64,000 nt of DNA. Source: GCA-020352575 sp964600365. GTDB taxonomy: Bacteria; Actinomycetota; Acidimicrobiia; Spongiisociales; JAENVV01. Shown here one piece after another: positions 25,418 through 32,734 of the stretch. Positions within the stretch are counted from its first letter, which is position 1; the number at the start of each line of letters is the position of its first letter. Location: assembly GCA_964600365.1 (NCBI GenBank), contig CAZRJG010000001.1:50223-114222 (forward strand), given 5' to 3'. Made by a program: the position numbers and the translations under genes. Below the pieces are notes generated by a model, which did not search any database, was not told the origin of the DNA, and saw only the letters and a program-made list of their open reading frames with translations.

Positions 25418-26593
25418 ATGAGCCTCGACATCAGCAACGCCACGTTCCACGGATACGTCCGCGAGAACGGACGGGTGGGCGTGCGCAACCACGTCCTCAT
25501 CCTCCCCGTCGACGACATCTCCAACGCCGCCGTCGAAGCGGTCGGCAACAACGTGAAGGGCACCCTTCCCCTCCCCCACCCGTACGGTCGCCTCCAGTTC
25601 GGAGCAGACCTCGACCTGCACTTCCGCACCCTCATCGGCACGGGCTCCAACCCGAACGTCGCTGCGGTGGTCGTGATCGGCATCGAGCCCGAATGGACCG
25701 GCCGCGTCGTGGAGGGCATCGCTGCCACCGGCAAGCCGGTCTCCGGGTTCTGGATCGAGCAGCACGGCGACCACGAGACGGTCAAGCAAGCCTCGGCCAA
25801 GGCGAAGGAGTACGTGCACTGGGCCACCTCCCTCCAGCGCGAGGAACGCCCCATCAACGAGCTCTGGATCTCGACGAAGTGCGGTGAGTCCGACACGACC
25901 TCGGGCCTCGCATCGAACCCGGCGGTCGGCAACGTATTCGACCGCCTCCACCCCCACGGCCTCACACTCACCTTCGGGGAGACGACCGAGCTCACCGGCG
26001 GCGAGCACCTCGTCGCCGCCCGATGCGTGAACGACGAGGTGAGGGAACGGTTCCAGTTCATGTTCGACCGGTACCAGGACGTGATCGAGCAGCACAAGAC
26101 GAGTGACCTCTCGGACTCCCAGCCCACGAAGGGCAACATCGAGGGCGGGCTCACCACCATCGAGGAGAAGGCCCTCGGCAACATCCAAAAGATCGGCCAC
26201 ACCGCCCCCGTGGACGGCGTGTTGGACAAGGCCGAGGCACCAACCGGCCCGGGCCTGTGGTTCATGGACTCGTCGTCGGCAGCCGCCGAGCACGTCACGC
26301 TCTGCGCCGCTGCCGGGTTCACCGTGCACATCTTCACCACCGGCCAGGGGAACGTCGTGGGCAACCCGATCCTCCCGGTGATCAAGACCACGGCGAACCC
26401 CCGCACCGTGCGGACCATGGGCGAGCACATCGACGTGGACATCTCGGGTCTCCTCCGCAAGGAGATGGACCTCGACGACGCCGGTGACGAGCTCATCGAG
26501 ATGGTCCTCGCCACGGCGAACGGTCGGATGACCGCCGCCGAGGTGCTCGGCCACAAGGAGTTCGTCCTCACCCGCCTCTACGAGAGCGCGTAG
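25418..26593 (+). CDS. UxaA-family lyase large subunit (SuyB/altronate dehydratase-like)
   Basis: A 391-residue protein covering the catalytic UxaA_C region. The opening GYVRENGRVGVRNHVLILPV, the cysteine in STKCGESDTTSG, and SDSQPTKGNIEGGLTTIEEK with GLWFMDSSS are family hallmarks; the Cys probably binds the iron needed for dehydration or desulfonation. The split SAF plus large subunit layout matches SuyAB, which removes sulfite from (2R)-3-sulfolactate; altronate- or galactarate-type dehydration is the alternative. Last gene of the operon before a strong terminator. SuyB-like use would agree with the TauE/SafE exporter and Ssu/Tau-type importers of the same regulon, but sequence alone cannot fix the substrate. 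Confidence 0.82.
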   Translation: MSLDISNATFHGYVRENGRVGVRNHVLILPVDDISNAAVEAVGNNVKGTLPLPHPYGRLQFGADLDLHFRTLIGTGSNPNVAAVVVIGIEPEWTGRVVEGIAATGKPVSGFWIEQHGDHETVKQASAKAKEYVHWATSLQREERPINELWISTKCGESDTTSGLASNPAVGNVFDRLHPHGLTLTFGETTELTGGEHLVAARCVNDEVRERFQFMFDRYQDVIEQHKTSDLSDSQPTKGNIEGGLTTIEEKALGNIQKIGHTAPVDGVLDKAEAPTGPGLWFMDSSSAAAEHVTLCAAAGFTVHIFTTGQGNVVGNPILPVIKTTANPRTVRTMGEHIDVDISGLLRKEMDLDDAGDELIEMVLATANGRMTAAEVLGHKEFVLTRLYESA

Positions 26594-26615
26594 GAAGAGA
26601 ACCAGCAACGCAGAC

Positions 26616-26650
26616 ACGGCGAGCGGCAGGGGCAACCTGCCGCTCGCCGT
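26616..26650 (+). terminator. Terminator after the eight-gene operon
   Basis: A perfect 15-bp stem (26616-26630 with 26636-26650) with loop GGCAA, followed by a short pyrimidine-rich tract (CCTCGTTT). Confidence 0.8.
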
Positions 26651-26674
26651 CCTCGTTTCCACACAGGAGGGACC

Positions 26675-27502
26675 GTGCAGTACTCATTCAAGGTCTGGGC
26701 GCAGGAGGCCCAGTGGCCCCAGCTCCGTGACATCTGGGTGGCGGCCGACCGCGACGGGTTCTGGGCCGCCGTGTGGCTCAACGACCACCTCTACCCGCCG
26801 AAGTCCGATGCCTCTCTCCCGATCATGGATGCCTGGACGCTCTTCGGTGGCCTCGCGGCGGTGACGGAGCGGCTCCGTTTCGGCGCCATGGTGAGCGCGA
26901 ACACCTTCCGCCATCCCGTCATCCTCGCCAAGCAAGCGGTCACCCTCGACCGAATGTCGAACGGACGCCTCAACCTCGGCGTCGGGACGGGCTGGCACGA
27001 GGGGGAGCACGCGGCGTTCGGGATCGACCTCCCGCCCCTCCGGGAGCGTTTCGAGCTCCTCGATGAGACCTTCACGATCCTCGACGGGCTCTTCCGGAAC
27101 GAGCGCTTCGACTTCCGGGGCACGCACCGCACGATCCGCGACGCGGTCTTCGAACCGAAGCCGGCCCAGTCGCCACGTCCGCCCTTCGTGATTGGCGGCA
27201 CCGGCCCCAAGAAGACGATCCCACTCGCTGCCAAGTGGGCCGACCACTGGAACTTCCCCGACTACACCACCGACCCCGATCTCTTCGTCGACCGCCGGGA
27301 CCGCCTCCACGCCGCCTGTGCGGAGATCGGACGGGATCCCTCCGAGATCGAGGTGAGCGTGCAGGTCCGCCACACCGACCTCGTCACGACACGGGACCTA
27401 CGCGACACCTACCGGGACCTCGGCGCCGACCACCTCCTCGTGAGCTTCACCCCACCGGCCGACCCAACCCTGCCAGTCGCAGTCGCCGAGGCGCTGGGGT
27501 AG
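26675..27502 (+). CDS. LLM-class (luciferase-like) F420- or flavin-dependent oxidoreductase
   Basis: A 275-residue TIM-barrel protein of the bacterial luciferase-like family. WLNDHLYPP, VSANTFRHPVILAKQAVTLD and LNLGVGTGWHEGEHAAFG are typical of the actinobacterial F420-dependent branch. It could oxidise or reduce a regulon substrate, but the cofactor is inferred. GTG start with GGAGGGA upstream. A terminator precedes it and no regulon palindrome was found, so it may have its own promoter or be read through from the operon. Confidence 0.85.
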   Translation: MQYSFKVWAQEAQWPQLRDIWVAADRDGFWAAVWLNDHLYPPKSDASLPIMDAWTLFGGLAAVTERLRFGAMVSANTFRHPVILAKQAVTLDRMSNGRLNLGVGTGWHEGEHAAFGIDLPPLRERFELLDETFTILDGLFRNERFDFRGTHRTIRDAVFEPKPAQSPRPPFVIGGTGPKKTIPLAAKWADHWNFPDYTTDPDLFVDRRDRLHAACAEIGRDPSEIEVSVQVRHTDLVTTRDLRDTYRDLGADHLLVSFTPPADPTLPVAVAEALG

Positions 27503-27512
27503 CGAACGTCAG

Positions 27513-27636
27513 TCCCCCCTCAAGGGGGGATGGACCCCATGAGCGAAGCGAATCGGAGGGGGGTGACAGATCTCTCTCCCCCCTCCCACAGCCCTGCGGG
27601 CTGCGGGTCCCATCCCCCCGCTGGGGGGATTCGCTT
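27513..27636. repeat. Nested palindromic intergenic element
   Basis: Between the convergent oxidoreductase and EamA genes lie three hairpins: 27513-27530 (7-bp stem), one near 27590 with CAGCCC/GGGCTG arms, and 27612-27630 (8-bp stem). Outer arms also pair at long range: AAGCGAATC near 27556 with GATTCGCTT at 27628-27636, and GGGGGGATGG with CCATCCCCCC. It should terminate both genes and resembles a REP-like unit. Confidence 0.6.
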
Positions 27637-27641
27637 GTTGG

Positions 27642-28523
27642 TCAGTCGGGAAGGGAGATGAGGACCACTCCCCCGACCACCAGTACCACCGAGGCGATGA
27701 GCGGGAGGGTGATCTTCTCCTGTTGCTTCAGGAAGACCCAGCTGAGGCCAAGGGTGATGATCGCCTGGGTCGACTGGAGCGTCCCCACGATCCACGCCTC
27801 GAGGTAGCTGAACGCAGTGAATTGGCTGATGAGGGCGAGGGTGGTGGAGACACCTGCACCCACGAACCACCAGGACACGTTGCCGAAGTTCTCCCGCACC
27901 CGGCGGCCGAGCTGGCCTCGGAAGGCCTCGATGAGCACGATGACCGCGTACGCCGATGCGGCACCGAGGAAGGCGCCCATGATCGCCGAGTCGAACCGCT
28001 CGAGCCCCCACTTGCGGAACACGAAGGCCGTTCCGAACGCGGTCGGAGCGGCAGCCGCAATGAGGTAGTGCGAGATAGGAACGTGCTCGTGCCCGTCGAC
28101 CTCCGAGCCCGATGACCGCGCTCGCACGAGCCACAACAGCCCGCTGATCACGATCGCGGCACCGACGAACTCGAGCAGGGTGAGCGTCTCGCCGAGCAGG
28201 ATCCAGCCGGTGAATGCTGCCACGGCGGGGGTTGCAGCCATGAACGCGTTGGATCGGCTCGCCCCGACGAGGCGAACTGCCCGCAGCATGGCGGTCCGGC
28301 CCACAACCGTTCCGATCACCCCACCGATGAAGAACGCCCAGAAGGCATCCCACGACCAGGGGGGGAGGTCGAGTGTCGTGGAGATGAGCCCGAGCGCAAC
28401 CACGTTGATGAGCACGGACATGAACACGCCGTCGTCCTTCGGACGGTCGCGTTGGCCGACGCGGACGAGCACCGAGGTCGTCGAGAAGAAGAAGGCGGCC
28501 GCCACGCCGAAGACGAACCCCAT
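27642..28523 (-). CDS. EamA-family (DMT superfamily) transporter
   Basis: A 293-residue membrane protein with about ten hydrophobic helices arranged as two EamA repeats. The family exports or imports amino acids, sugars or other metabolites. Its ATG overlaps the stop of the preceding hydrolase gene by one base (TGATG, 28523), so it belongs to the unit controlled by operator site 9. Confidence 0.85.
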   Translation of the reverse strand: MGFVFGVAAAFFFSTTSVLVRVGQRDRPKDDGVFMSVLINVVALGLISTTLDLPPWSWDAFWAFFIGGVIGTVVGRTAMLRAVRLVGASRSNAFMAATPAVAAFTGWILLGETLTLLEFVGAAIVISGLLWLVRARSSGSEVDGHEHVPISHYLIAAAAPTAFGTAFVFRKWGLERFDSAIMGAFLGAASAYAVIVLIEAFRGQLGRRVRENFGNVSWWFVGAGVSTTLALISQFTAFSYLEAWIVGTLQSTQAIITLGLSWVFLKQQEKITLPLIASVVLVVGGVVLISLPD

Positions 28524-29662
28524 CAGGAGAGCTTCTCAGAGAGCCAGTCGAAGGACGCGGGAGCCCAGTGGTCGAAGTGCTTGAAGGCGCAGTGGCCCGC
28601 GTCGGCGTACACGCGGGCTTCCCGGCCCGTCGCTGGCCCGTGCTCGAGCATGAAATAGATGTTCCCGATCGGCGCCAATGGGTCGTGCTTCCCATTGATC
28701 ATGAGCACCGGCATGGTGATGTTGTCCACGATGCCCTGCGCCGAGAGTGACCACGAGTCGAAGAGCTCCCGCTCCTTCTCCACCGACCACGCGGGGAATG
28801 AGGGCGGGTCATCGGGCTTGCCGAACCGGAGCTCGGCCCGCTTGTTGCGGAACTCGACGACGACGTCCATCTCCTCATCGGACAGCTCGTAGCCGAACGG
28901 GTGGCCGGCGTTCGCCACCACGGCCTTGACCTTGTCCGATGCGTGGCCGGCGAGTTGCATCACCGAGTAGCCACCACGAGAGATCCCGAAGGCGCCCACC
29001 TTGTCGGCATGGACCTCGGGCCGCTCCATGAGCCAGTCGATCGCTGCCTCCCATGCCGTCACCGACTCGGGCGACCAGGGGAACGGGTTCTCACCGGTGC
29101 CGGGCGCATCCATGACGAGCGCCGCCATCCCGCGTTCAATGCACATCTCCTGGGCCCACCCCCTGTCCTCCTTGAACACATCCGCTCCGCACATGATGAG
29201 GACGGCGGGGACGGGGGCGTCGGCCGACGCCTCGCTGGGGGCCCGGTAGTGGCTCACCATCTGCTTGCCCCCATGGGGGATGCGGACGACCTCCATCGGG
29301 GGGGCGAGGTGGGCGCAGGCCTTGAGATAGGCACGGGAGCACTCGGCCGAGATCTCCGCCTTGAGCGGCGTCACCTCCGAGGGGAAGCGTCCGATGGCGT
29401 AGAACGTCTTCGCCTGCAGGTAGGCCTTCCTGGCGCCCTCGTGGTCGCCGGCGGCCTCGCGCGCATCACCGATCGCCTCATGGTGCCGGCCCCGCTCCCG
29501 CCAGATCGGCACCCAGACGTCCTCCGTGGTCGCGGTGAGTCTCGCAACCGTGTCCTGGAGCTCCTGGATGTCGTCGATCATCGAGAACCAGCGCCGATAG
29601 AAACCGCCGTGTTCCACGGCGAAGGGGTTCTCCGAGGGCTGGAATCCGAGTTCCGTAGTCAT
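28523..29662 (-). CDS. Alpha/beta hydrolase with helical N-terminal domain (FrsA-like), copy 3
   Basis: A 379-residue hydrolase. The N-terminal ~130 residues are helical and charged (HHEAIGDAREAAGDHEGARK); the core has the elbow GISRGGYSV, Asp in GKHDPLAP and His in ADAGHCAFKHFDH. The lid is related to those of the copies at 16036 and 23080 but more distant. The ATG at 29662 follows GGAGCCC weakly; it was chosen over an upstream start that would overlap the operator region. First gene of a two-gene unit with the EamA transporter, divergent from the selenoprotein gene. Confidence 0.82.
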   Translation of the reverse strand: MTTELGFQPSENPFAVEHGGFYRRWFSMIDDIQELQDTVARLTATTEDVWVPIWRERGRHHEAIGDAREAAGDHEGARKAYLQAKTFYAIGRFPSEVTPLKAEISAECSRAYLKACAHLAPPMEVVRIPHGGKQMVSHYRAPSEASADAPVPAVLIMCGADVFKEDRGWAQEMCIERGMAALVMDAPGTGENPFPWSPESVTAWEAAIDWLMERPEVHADKVGAFGISRGGYSVMQLAGHASDKVKAVVANAGHPFGYELSDEEMDVVVEFRNKRAELRFGKPDDPPSFPAWSVEKERELFDSWSLSAQGIVDNITMPVLMINGKHDPLAPIGNIYFMLEHGPATGREARVYADAGHCAFKHFDHWAPASFDWLSEKLS

Positions 29663-29703
29663 CCTGGGCTCCTCCCGAGCGGTCGCGTGCAGCTCGGCCA
29701 CAC

Positions 29704-29709
29704 TACACT
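29704..29709 (+). promoter_or_regulatory. -10 box of the GrdB-like gene promoter
   Basis: TACACT on the plus strand, directly abutting operator site 9 at 29710. No convincing -35 box was seen at the usual distance. Confidence 0.45.
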
Positions 29710-29723
29710 TGAAATCGATTGCA
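29710..29723. promoter_or_regulatory. LacI-type operator, site 9
   Basis: TGAAATCGATTGCA, 13 of 14 matches. It lies between the divergent hydrolase-EamA unit and the GrdB-like selenoprotein gene, so both are likely regulated together. Confidence 0.85.
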
Positions 29724-29745
29724 GCGCATCAGCGATGGAGGAAGC

Positions 29746-30537
29746 GTGTTCGACCTGCAGCCGATCGACGAAGAAGACCTCGAGGAGAGGTACGAGGAGT
29801 GGATCCAGTTCATCGCCCGGGCCCACGAGGGTTCCAACCCGAGGCGGAACGAGGATCCGGCCTTCACCCCGCTCTCCAAGCCGCTTTCGGAGTGCCGGGT
29901 GGCCCTCTGCACGACTGCGGGCGCCCACCTCGACGACCAGGAGCCGTTCAACGTCCTCACCCATGACGGCGACCACACGCATCGGATCCTCCCCGACGAC
30001 CTCGACTCGTCGCGGCTCCGGTTCACCCACACCCACTACGACACGTCCTCGGCGGAGCAGGACCCCAACTGCGTCTTCCCGATCGACCGACTCCACGAAC
30101 TCGCCGACCATGGCCGCATCGGCGAGGCGAGCCCCGTGCATGTCGGGATGATGGGCTTCAACCCTGATCCCTCCCCCGTGCAGGACGTGCTCGCCCCCAC
30201 CGTGGTGGACCTCCTCCACGACAACGAGGTGGACGTCGCACTCATGGTGCCTGGCTGACCGATGTGCCACCGGTCGGTCGGACTGGTTCAAGGTGCCGTC
30301 GAGGCAAGCGGAATACCAACGGTGACGATCTCGATGCGTCCCGACATCACCCACGGCATCCGGGTGCCCCGGGCGGCGTGGGCGAGGTTCCCACACGGGA
30401 ACCCCCTGGGTGAGCCGCACCAGCCAGAGCAGCACCATCTTGTCCTCGAGGCACTCCTCCAACTCCTGGAGACAGCCGAGGGGCGTACCTTCGTCGAGCT
30501 CCCGTTCCGCTGGAGGAGGTGGAAGAAGTGGCTTTGA
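29746..30537 (+). CDS. GrdB-related selenoprotein (glycine/sarcosine/betaine/proline reductase family), in-frame TGA read as Sec
   Basis: A 263-residue reading frame is continuous except for one TGA at 30256-30258 (residue 171). Before it, segments such as ECRVALCTTAGAHLDDQ, RFTHTHYDTSSAEQDPNCVFP and MGFNPDPSP match the GRDB family; after it, in the same frame, CHRSVGLVQGAVEASGIPTV continues the same domain to a TGA at 30535. The codon gives PG-U-P-M-C-H, where relatives carry Cys or Sec in a C/U-x-x-C redox motif. Truncation at the TGA would remove the active site and a third of the protein. A SECIS-like stem-loop follows. GTG start with GGAGG at 29737-29741. The clostridial family reduces C-N bonds using Sec; the reaction here is unknown. 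Confidence 0.8.
30269..30287 (+). promoter_or_regulatory. Candidate bacterial SECIS element
   Basis: Eleven bases after the in-frame TGA, a 7-bp stem (30269-30275 with 30281-30287, one G-U pair) closes the loop GGUCG (30276-30280). Bacterial SECIS elements need a small stem-loop 16-37 bases after the UGA with a G among the first loop bases, as in the GGU-containing loop of the E. coli fdhF element; the distance from the UGA to this loop is about 18 bases. SelB would recognise it. SelA/B/C/D genes are not in this window. Confidence 0.65.
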
Positions 30538-30818
30538 ACGCCATGTCCCGGATCACCGAGAAGACCGAGGCCATGACCGACGCGGTCTATGCCGCCCTCG
30601 ACGCCCTCGACGCCCTCATCGAAGAGGCGACGGCGGTGCGCAACGAAGCGCTCGCGCTCGACGAGCCGAACGAGAAGGTCGCAGGCCGGATGAAGCAGTA
30701 CATCGCCCGCTGCGAGGCGATGATCACCCTCATCGAGGACAAGATCACGCCCGACACCTCGTGGCTCACGGACCGCCTGTTCAGCATCGAGACGGCAGAA
30801 ACGGGCGAGTTCCTCTAG
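30528..30818 (+). CDS. Small helical protein translationally coupled to the selenoprotein
   Basis: A 96-residue, almost purely helical protein rich in Ala, Glu and Met, with heptad-like spacing that suggests a coiled coil; no family is recognised. The GTG at 30528 has a strong GGAGGAGG box (30512-30519) at good distance and lies inside the end of the selenoprotein gene (10-base overlap); a GTG at 30519 is an alternative but sits in the box. The overlap suggests coupled expression, so it may be a partner of the GrdB-like protein. A terminator hairpin follows. Confidence 0.65.
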   Translation: MALNAMSRITEKTEAMTDAVYAALDALDALIEEATAVRNEALALDEPNEKVAGRMKQYIARCEAMITLIEDKITPDTSWLTDRLFSIETAETGEFL

Positions 30819-30831
30819 GCGCCTTCATCAG

Positions 30832-30852
30832 TCCCCCACTTCGTGGGGGACA
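30832..30852. terminator. Bidirectional terminator hairpin
   Basis: A perfect 9-bp stem (30832-30840 with 30844-30852) with loop TTC, between the small helical protein gene and the convergent LVIVD-repeat gene. Confidence 0.8.
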
Positions 30853-30868
30853 CACGCCCCTCGGTCGG

Positions 30869-32029
30869 CTACAGCCTCGCCGCGTCCATTCGCTCCCGCA
30901 GCGAACCCTCGGGTTCGAGCACGAACACACCGAGGCCGGCGCGGTCGGTGGCGTACACGAGGAGGTCCTCGCCGACCCAGAGGTCGTTGATCTGGGCTGC
31001 CTCCTGGCCCTCGGGGCACTCGGGGATCCAATGGCCGATCTCCTCGGGATCCAACGGGTCGGCGAGGTCGTACACGCGAACGCCTGCGTTGAAGTACGTG
31101 GCAACGACAACCTCTGCGCTGCGATAGCTCCCAGGGCGGTTCTCGTGGAGGCAGTGGGCCCCGTACCGGAGACCCCGGTCCCAGAACTCGTCGCCGGGCT
31201 CCGGGCAGATGGCCACCACCGCTGGATTCGCCTCATCGGAGATGTCGACCACCCGGATGAGGTGGGGGACCGCCCGACCGTCCTTGACCTGCTCGTCGGT
31301 CACGACCACGTAGTCGCGACCCGGGAGCGGGAGCACCGTGTGCGTGTGGCCGCCGGGCTCCCAGTTGAGGTGGGAGATGGTGCGGATGTCGGAGAGGTCC
31401 GAGGTGTCGAGGATCGCCATACCCGAGTCCCAGAAGCCGAGGTACGCCCGGTCGCCGTCGACCATGGCGTGGTGGACGGAGCGGTTCTCCGACTCCGGCC
31501 AGGTGGGGGTCTCGTCGATGCGCATCCCGGGCCACCACCAGCGACCGGCCTCGACCGGGTTGGTGGGATCCGAGACATCGATGACGAACCAGATGCGCTC
31601 TCGGTACTCGGGGGGCGTGGCCGAGAGGTAGGCGTATCGCCCGCCCTCGTACACGATGCGGTGCACGCCCCTCCCCCCGGACTCCCAAAAACCCACTTGC
31701 TCGGGATGGAAGGGATCCGCGAGGTCGTACACGCACAGGCCCGCCCGGTGCGGGTCGGACCCGCGGAAGTGCTCGTGGTTGGTGAGCAGGAGTCCGTCGG
31801 CAACCTGCACCTTGTGGGTGTGCCCACCGCCGGGGACGGGCCACTGCTGCACCAATCGGAGGCCGGTCGGATCTGTTGCGTCGAGGATGCTCGTGCCCAT
31901 CCGGCTGGTTCCGAAATGGGCGACGAACAGAGCGTCGCCACCGCGCATCACCTGCATGCCGTCACCGTGGCCACCCAGGTCGTGGTGTCCTACCTGTCGA
32001 AGGCCGAGGCTGGAGCCGGGATGGGGCAC
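30869..32029 (-). CDS. LVIVD-repeat beta-propeller protein
   Basis: A 386-residue protein built of repeated beta units such as LCVYDLADPFHPEQVGFW, WFVIDVSDPTNPVEAGRW and VRVYDLADPLDPEEIGHW, the LVIVD-repeat pattern that forms a beta-propeller. Many conserved His and Asp residues (GGHTHKV, EPGGHTHTV, GAHCLHENR) could bind metal. No signal peptide is seen, so it is probably cytoplasmic. The GTG start at 32029 lies one base after the stop of the upstream AhpD-like gene, so both form a unit under operator site 10. The function is not known. Confidence 0.75.
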   Translation of the reverse strand: MPHPGSSLGLRQVGHHDLGGHGDGMQVMRGGDALFVAHFGTSRMGTSILDATDPTGLRLVQQWPVPGGGHTHKVQVADGLLLTNHEHFRGSDPHRAGLCVYDLADPFHPEQVGFWESGGRGVHRIVYEGGRYAYLSATPPEYRERIWFVIDVSDPTNPVEAGRWWWPGMRIDETPTWPESENRSVHHAMVDGDRAYLGFWDSGMAILDTSDLSDIRTISHLNWEPGGHTHTVLPLPGRDYVVVTDEQVKDGRAVPHLIRVVDISDEANPAVVAICPEPGDEFWDRGLRYGAHCLHENRPGSYRSAEVVVATYFNAGVRVYDLADPLDPEEIGHWIPECPEGQEAAQINDLWVGEDLLVYATDRAGLGVFVLEPEGSLRERMDAARL

Positions 32030-32030
32030 G

Positions 32031-32621
32031 TCAGTCGCTCACGGGGTCGAATCCCGCGACGACGGTGCCCGCCTCCCCGAGATCGATCGCGTCCTGGAGC
32101 TGGCCCTGGGTGGAGCCGAGGGTGCGGAGCCACCGCTGCCCGCCGAATGTGAACCCTATCCAGTAGCCGAGCTCCACGAGCTCCTCCTCGGTGAACTCGG
32201 CCCGGAGGTCGTCCCACATCGCGTCATCGGCGAGGTCGGGGTTCCACATGATCGCATCGGCGTACCGGAAGCACAGCTTCTGGCGATCGGTGTACTCGTC
32301 GGACTGCTCGTAGTTCAAGAGCCCGTCCAGCTTCTCGGCGTCGGCGCGGATACCGCCTGCCACGCCTTGACCGCTGCAGTAGGAGCACTCGCCGCTGAGG
32401 GCGATGTAGGCCCGGATGAGCTCCTTGAGCGCGAAGTCGAGGACGCCGTTGTGGTAGATCCACTCGCGGGTCTTGGTGAACGAGCGCATCACGCCCGGGA
32501 CGTGGGACCTGATCGACTGGAACTCTGGGCCGGGCTTTCCCTTGTCGATGGCGAACTCGAGCCATTCCCTGCACTCGGCATCGCTGAGGTCCTGGGGGAG
32601 CTTGTACGAGATACGGGCCAC
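32031..32621 (-). CDS. AhpD-like / carboxymuconolactone decarboxylase-family protein, copy 2
   Basis: A 196-residue paralogue of the protein at 3731. The segment RAYIALSGECSYCSGQGVAGG holds a CxxC pair, and QSDEYTDRQKLCFRYADAIMWNPD closely parallels the first copy (QSDKYTEREKAALAYTDAIVWNPD; compared in part). The GTG at 32621 was chosen for its GGAGG box and for the VARISYKLPQ N-terminus, which parallels that of the first copy. Peroxide or quinone-linked redox chemistry is likely. A regulon palindrome lies 46 bases upstream, shared with the divergent MFS gene. Confidence 0.75.
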   Translation of the reverse strand: MARISYKLPQDLSDAECREWLEFAIDKGKPGPEFQSIRSHVPGVMRSFTKTREWIYHNGVLDFALKELIRAYIALSGECSYCSGQGVAGGIRADAEKLDGLLNYEQSDEYTDRQKLCFRYADAIMWNPDLADDAMWDDLRAEFTEEELVELGYWIGFTFGGQRWLRTLGSTQGQLQDAIDLGEAGTVVAGFDPVSD

Positions 32622-32667
32622 AGAATCCTCCGATCGACTGGAGCTTGAGTCTAGGGGATGCGCCGTC

Positions 32668-32681
32668 CGCAAACGATTGCT
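32668..32681. promoter_or_regulatory. LacI-type operator, site 10
   Basis: CGCAAACGATTGCT, 11 of 14 matches, between the divergent AhpD-LVIVD unit and the MFS transporter gene. Confidence 0.75.
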
Positions 32682-32734
32682 GGGCGACACGGGTGCATGG
32701 GTAGGCTCCCGGCGATGCGAGGTACGGCCCGACC

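Noticed and set aside
27513..27636. CRISPR array
   Set aside because: The repeats are nested palindromes with no regular spacer spacing, and no cas genes are present.
30262..30537. Independent small gene starting at the ATG after the TGA
   Set aside because: No ribosome-binding site; the sequence continues the GRDB domain in the same frame, so read-through as selenocysteine explains it better.
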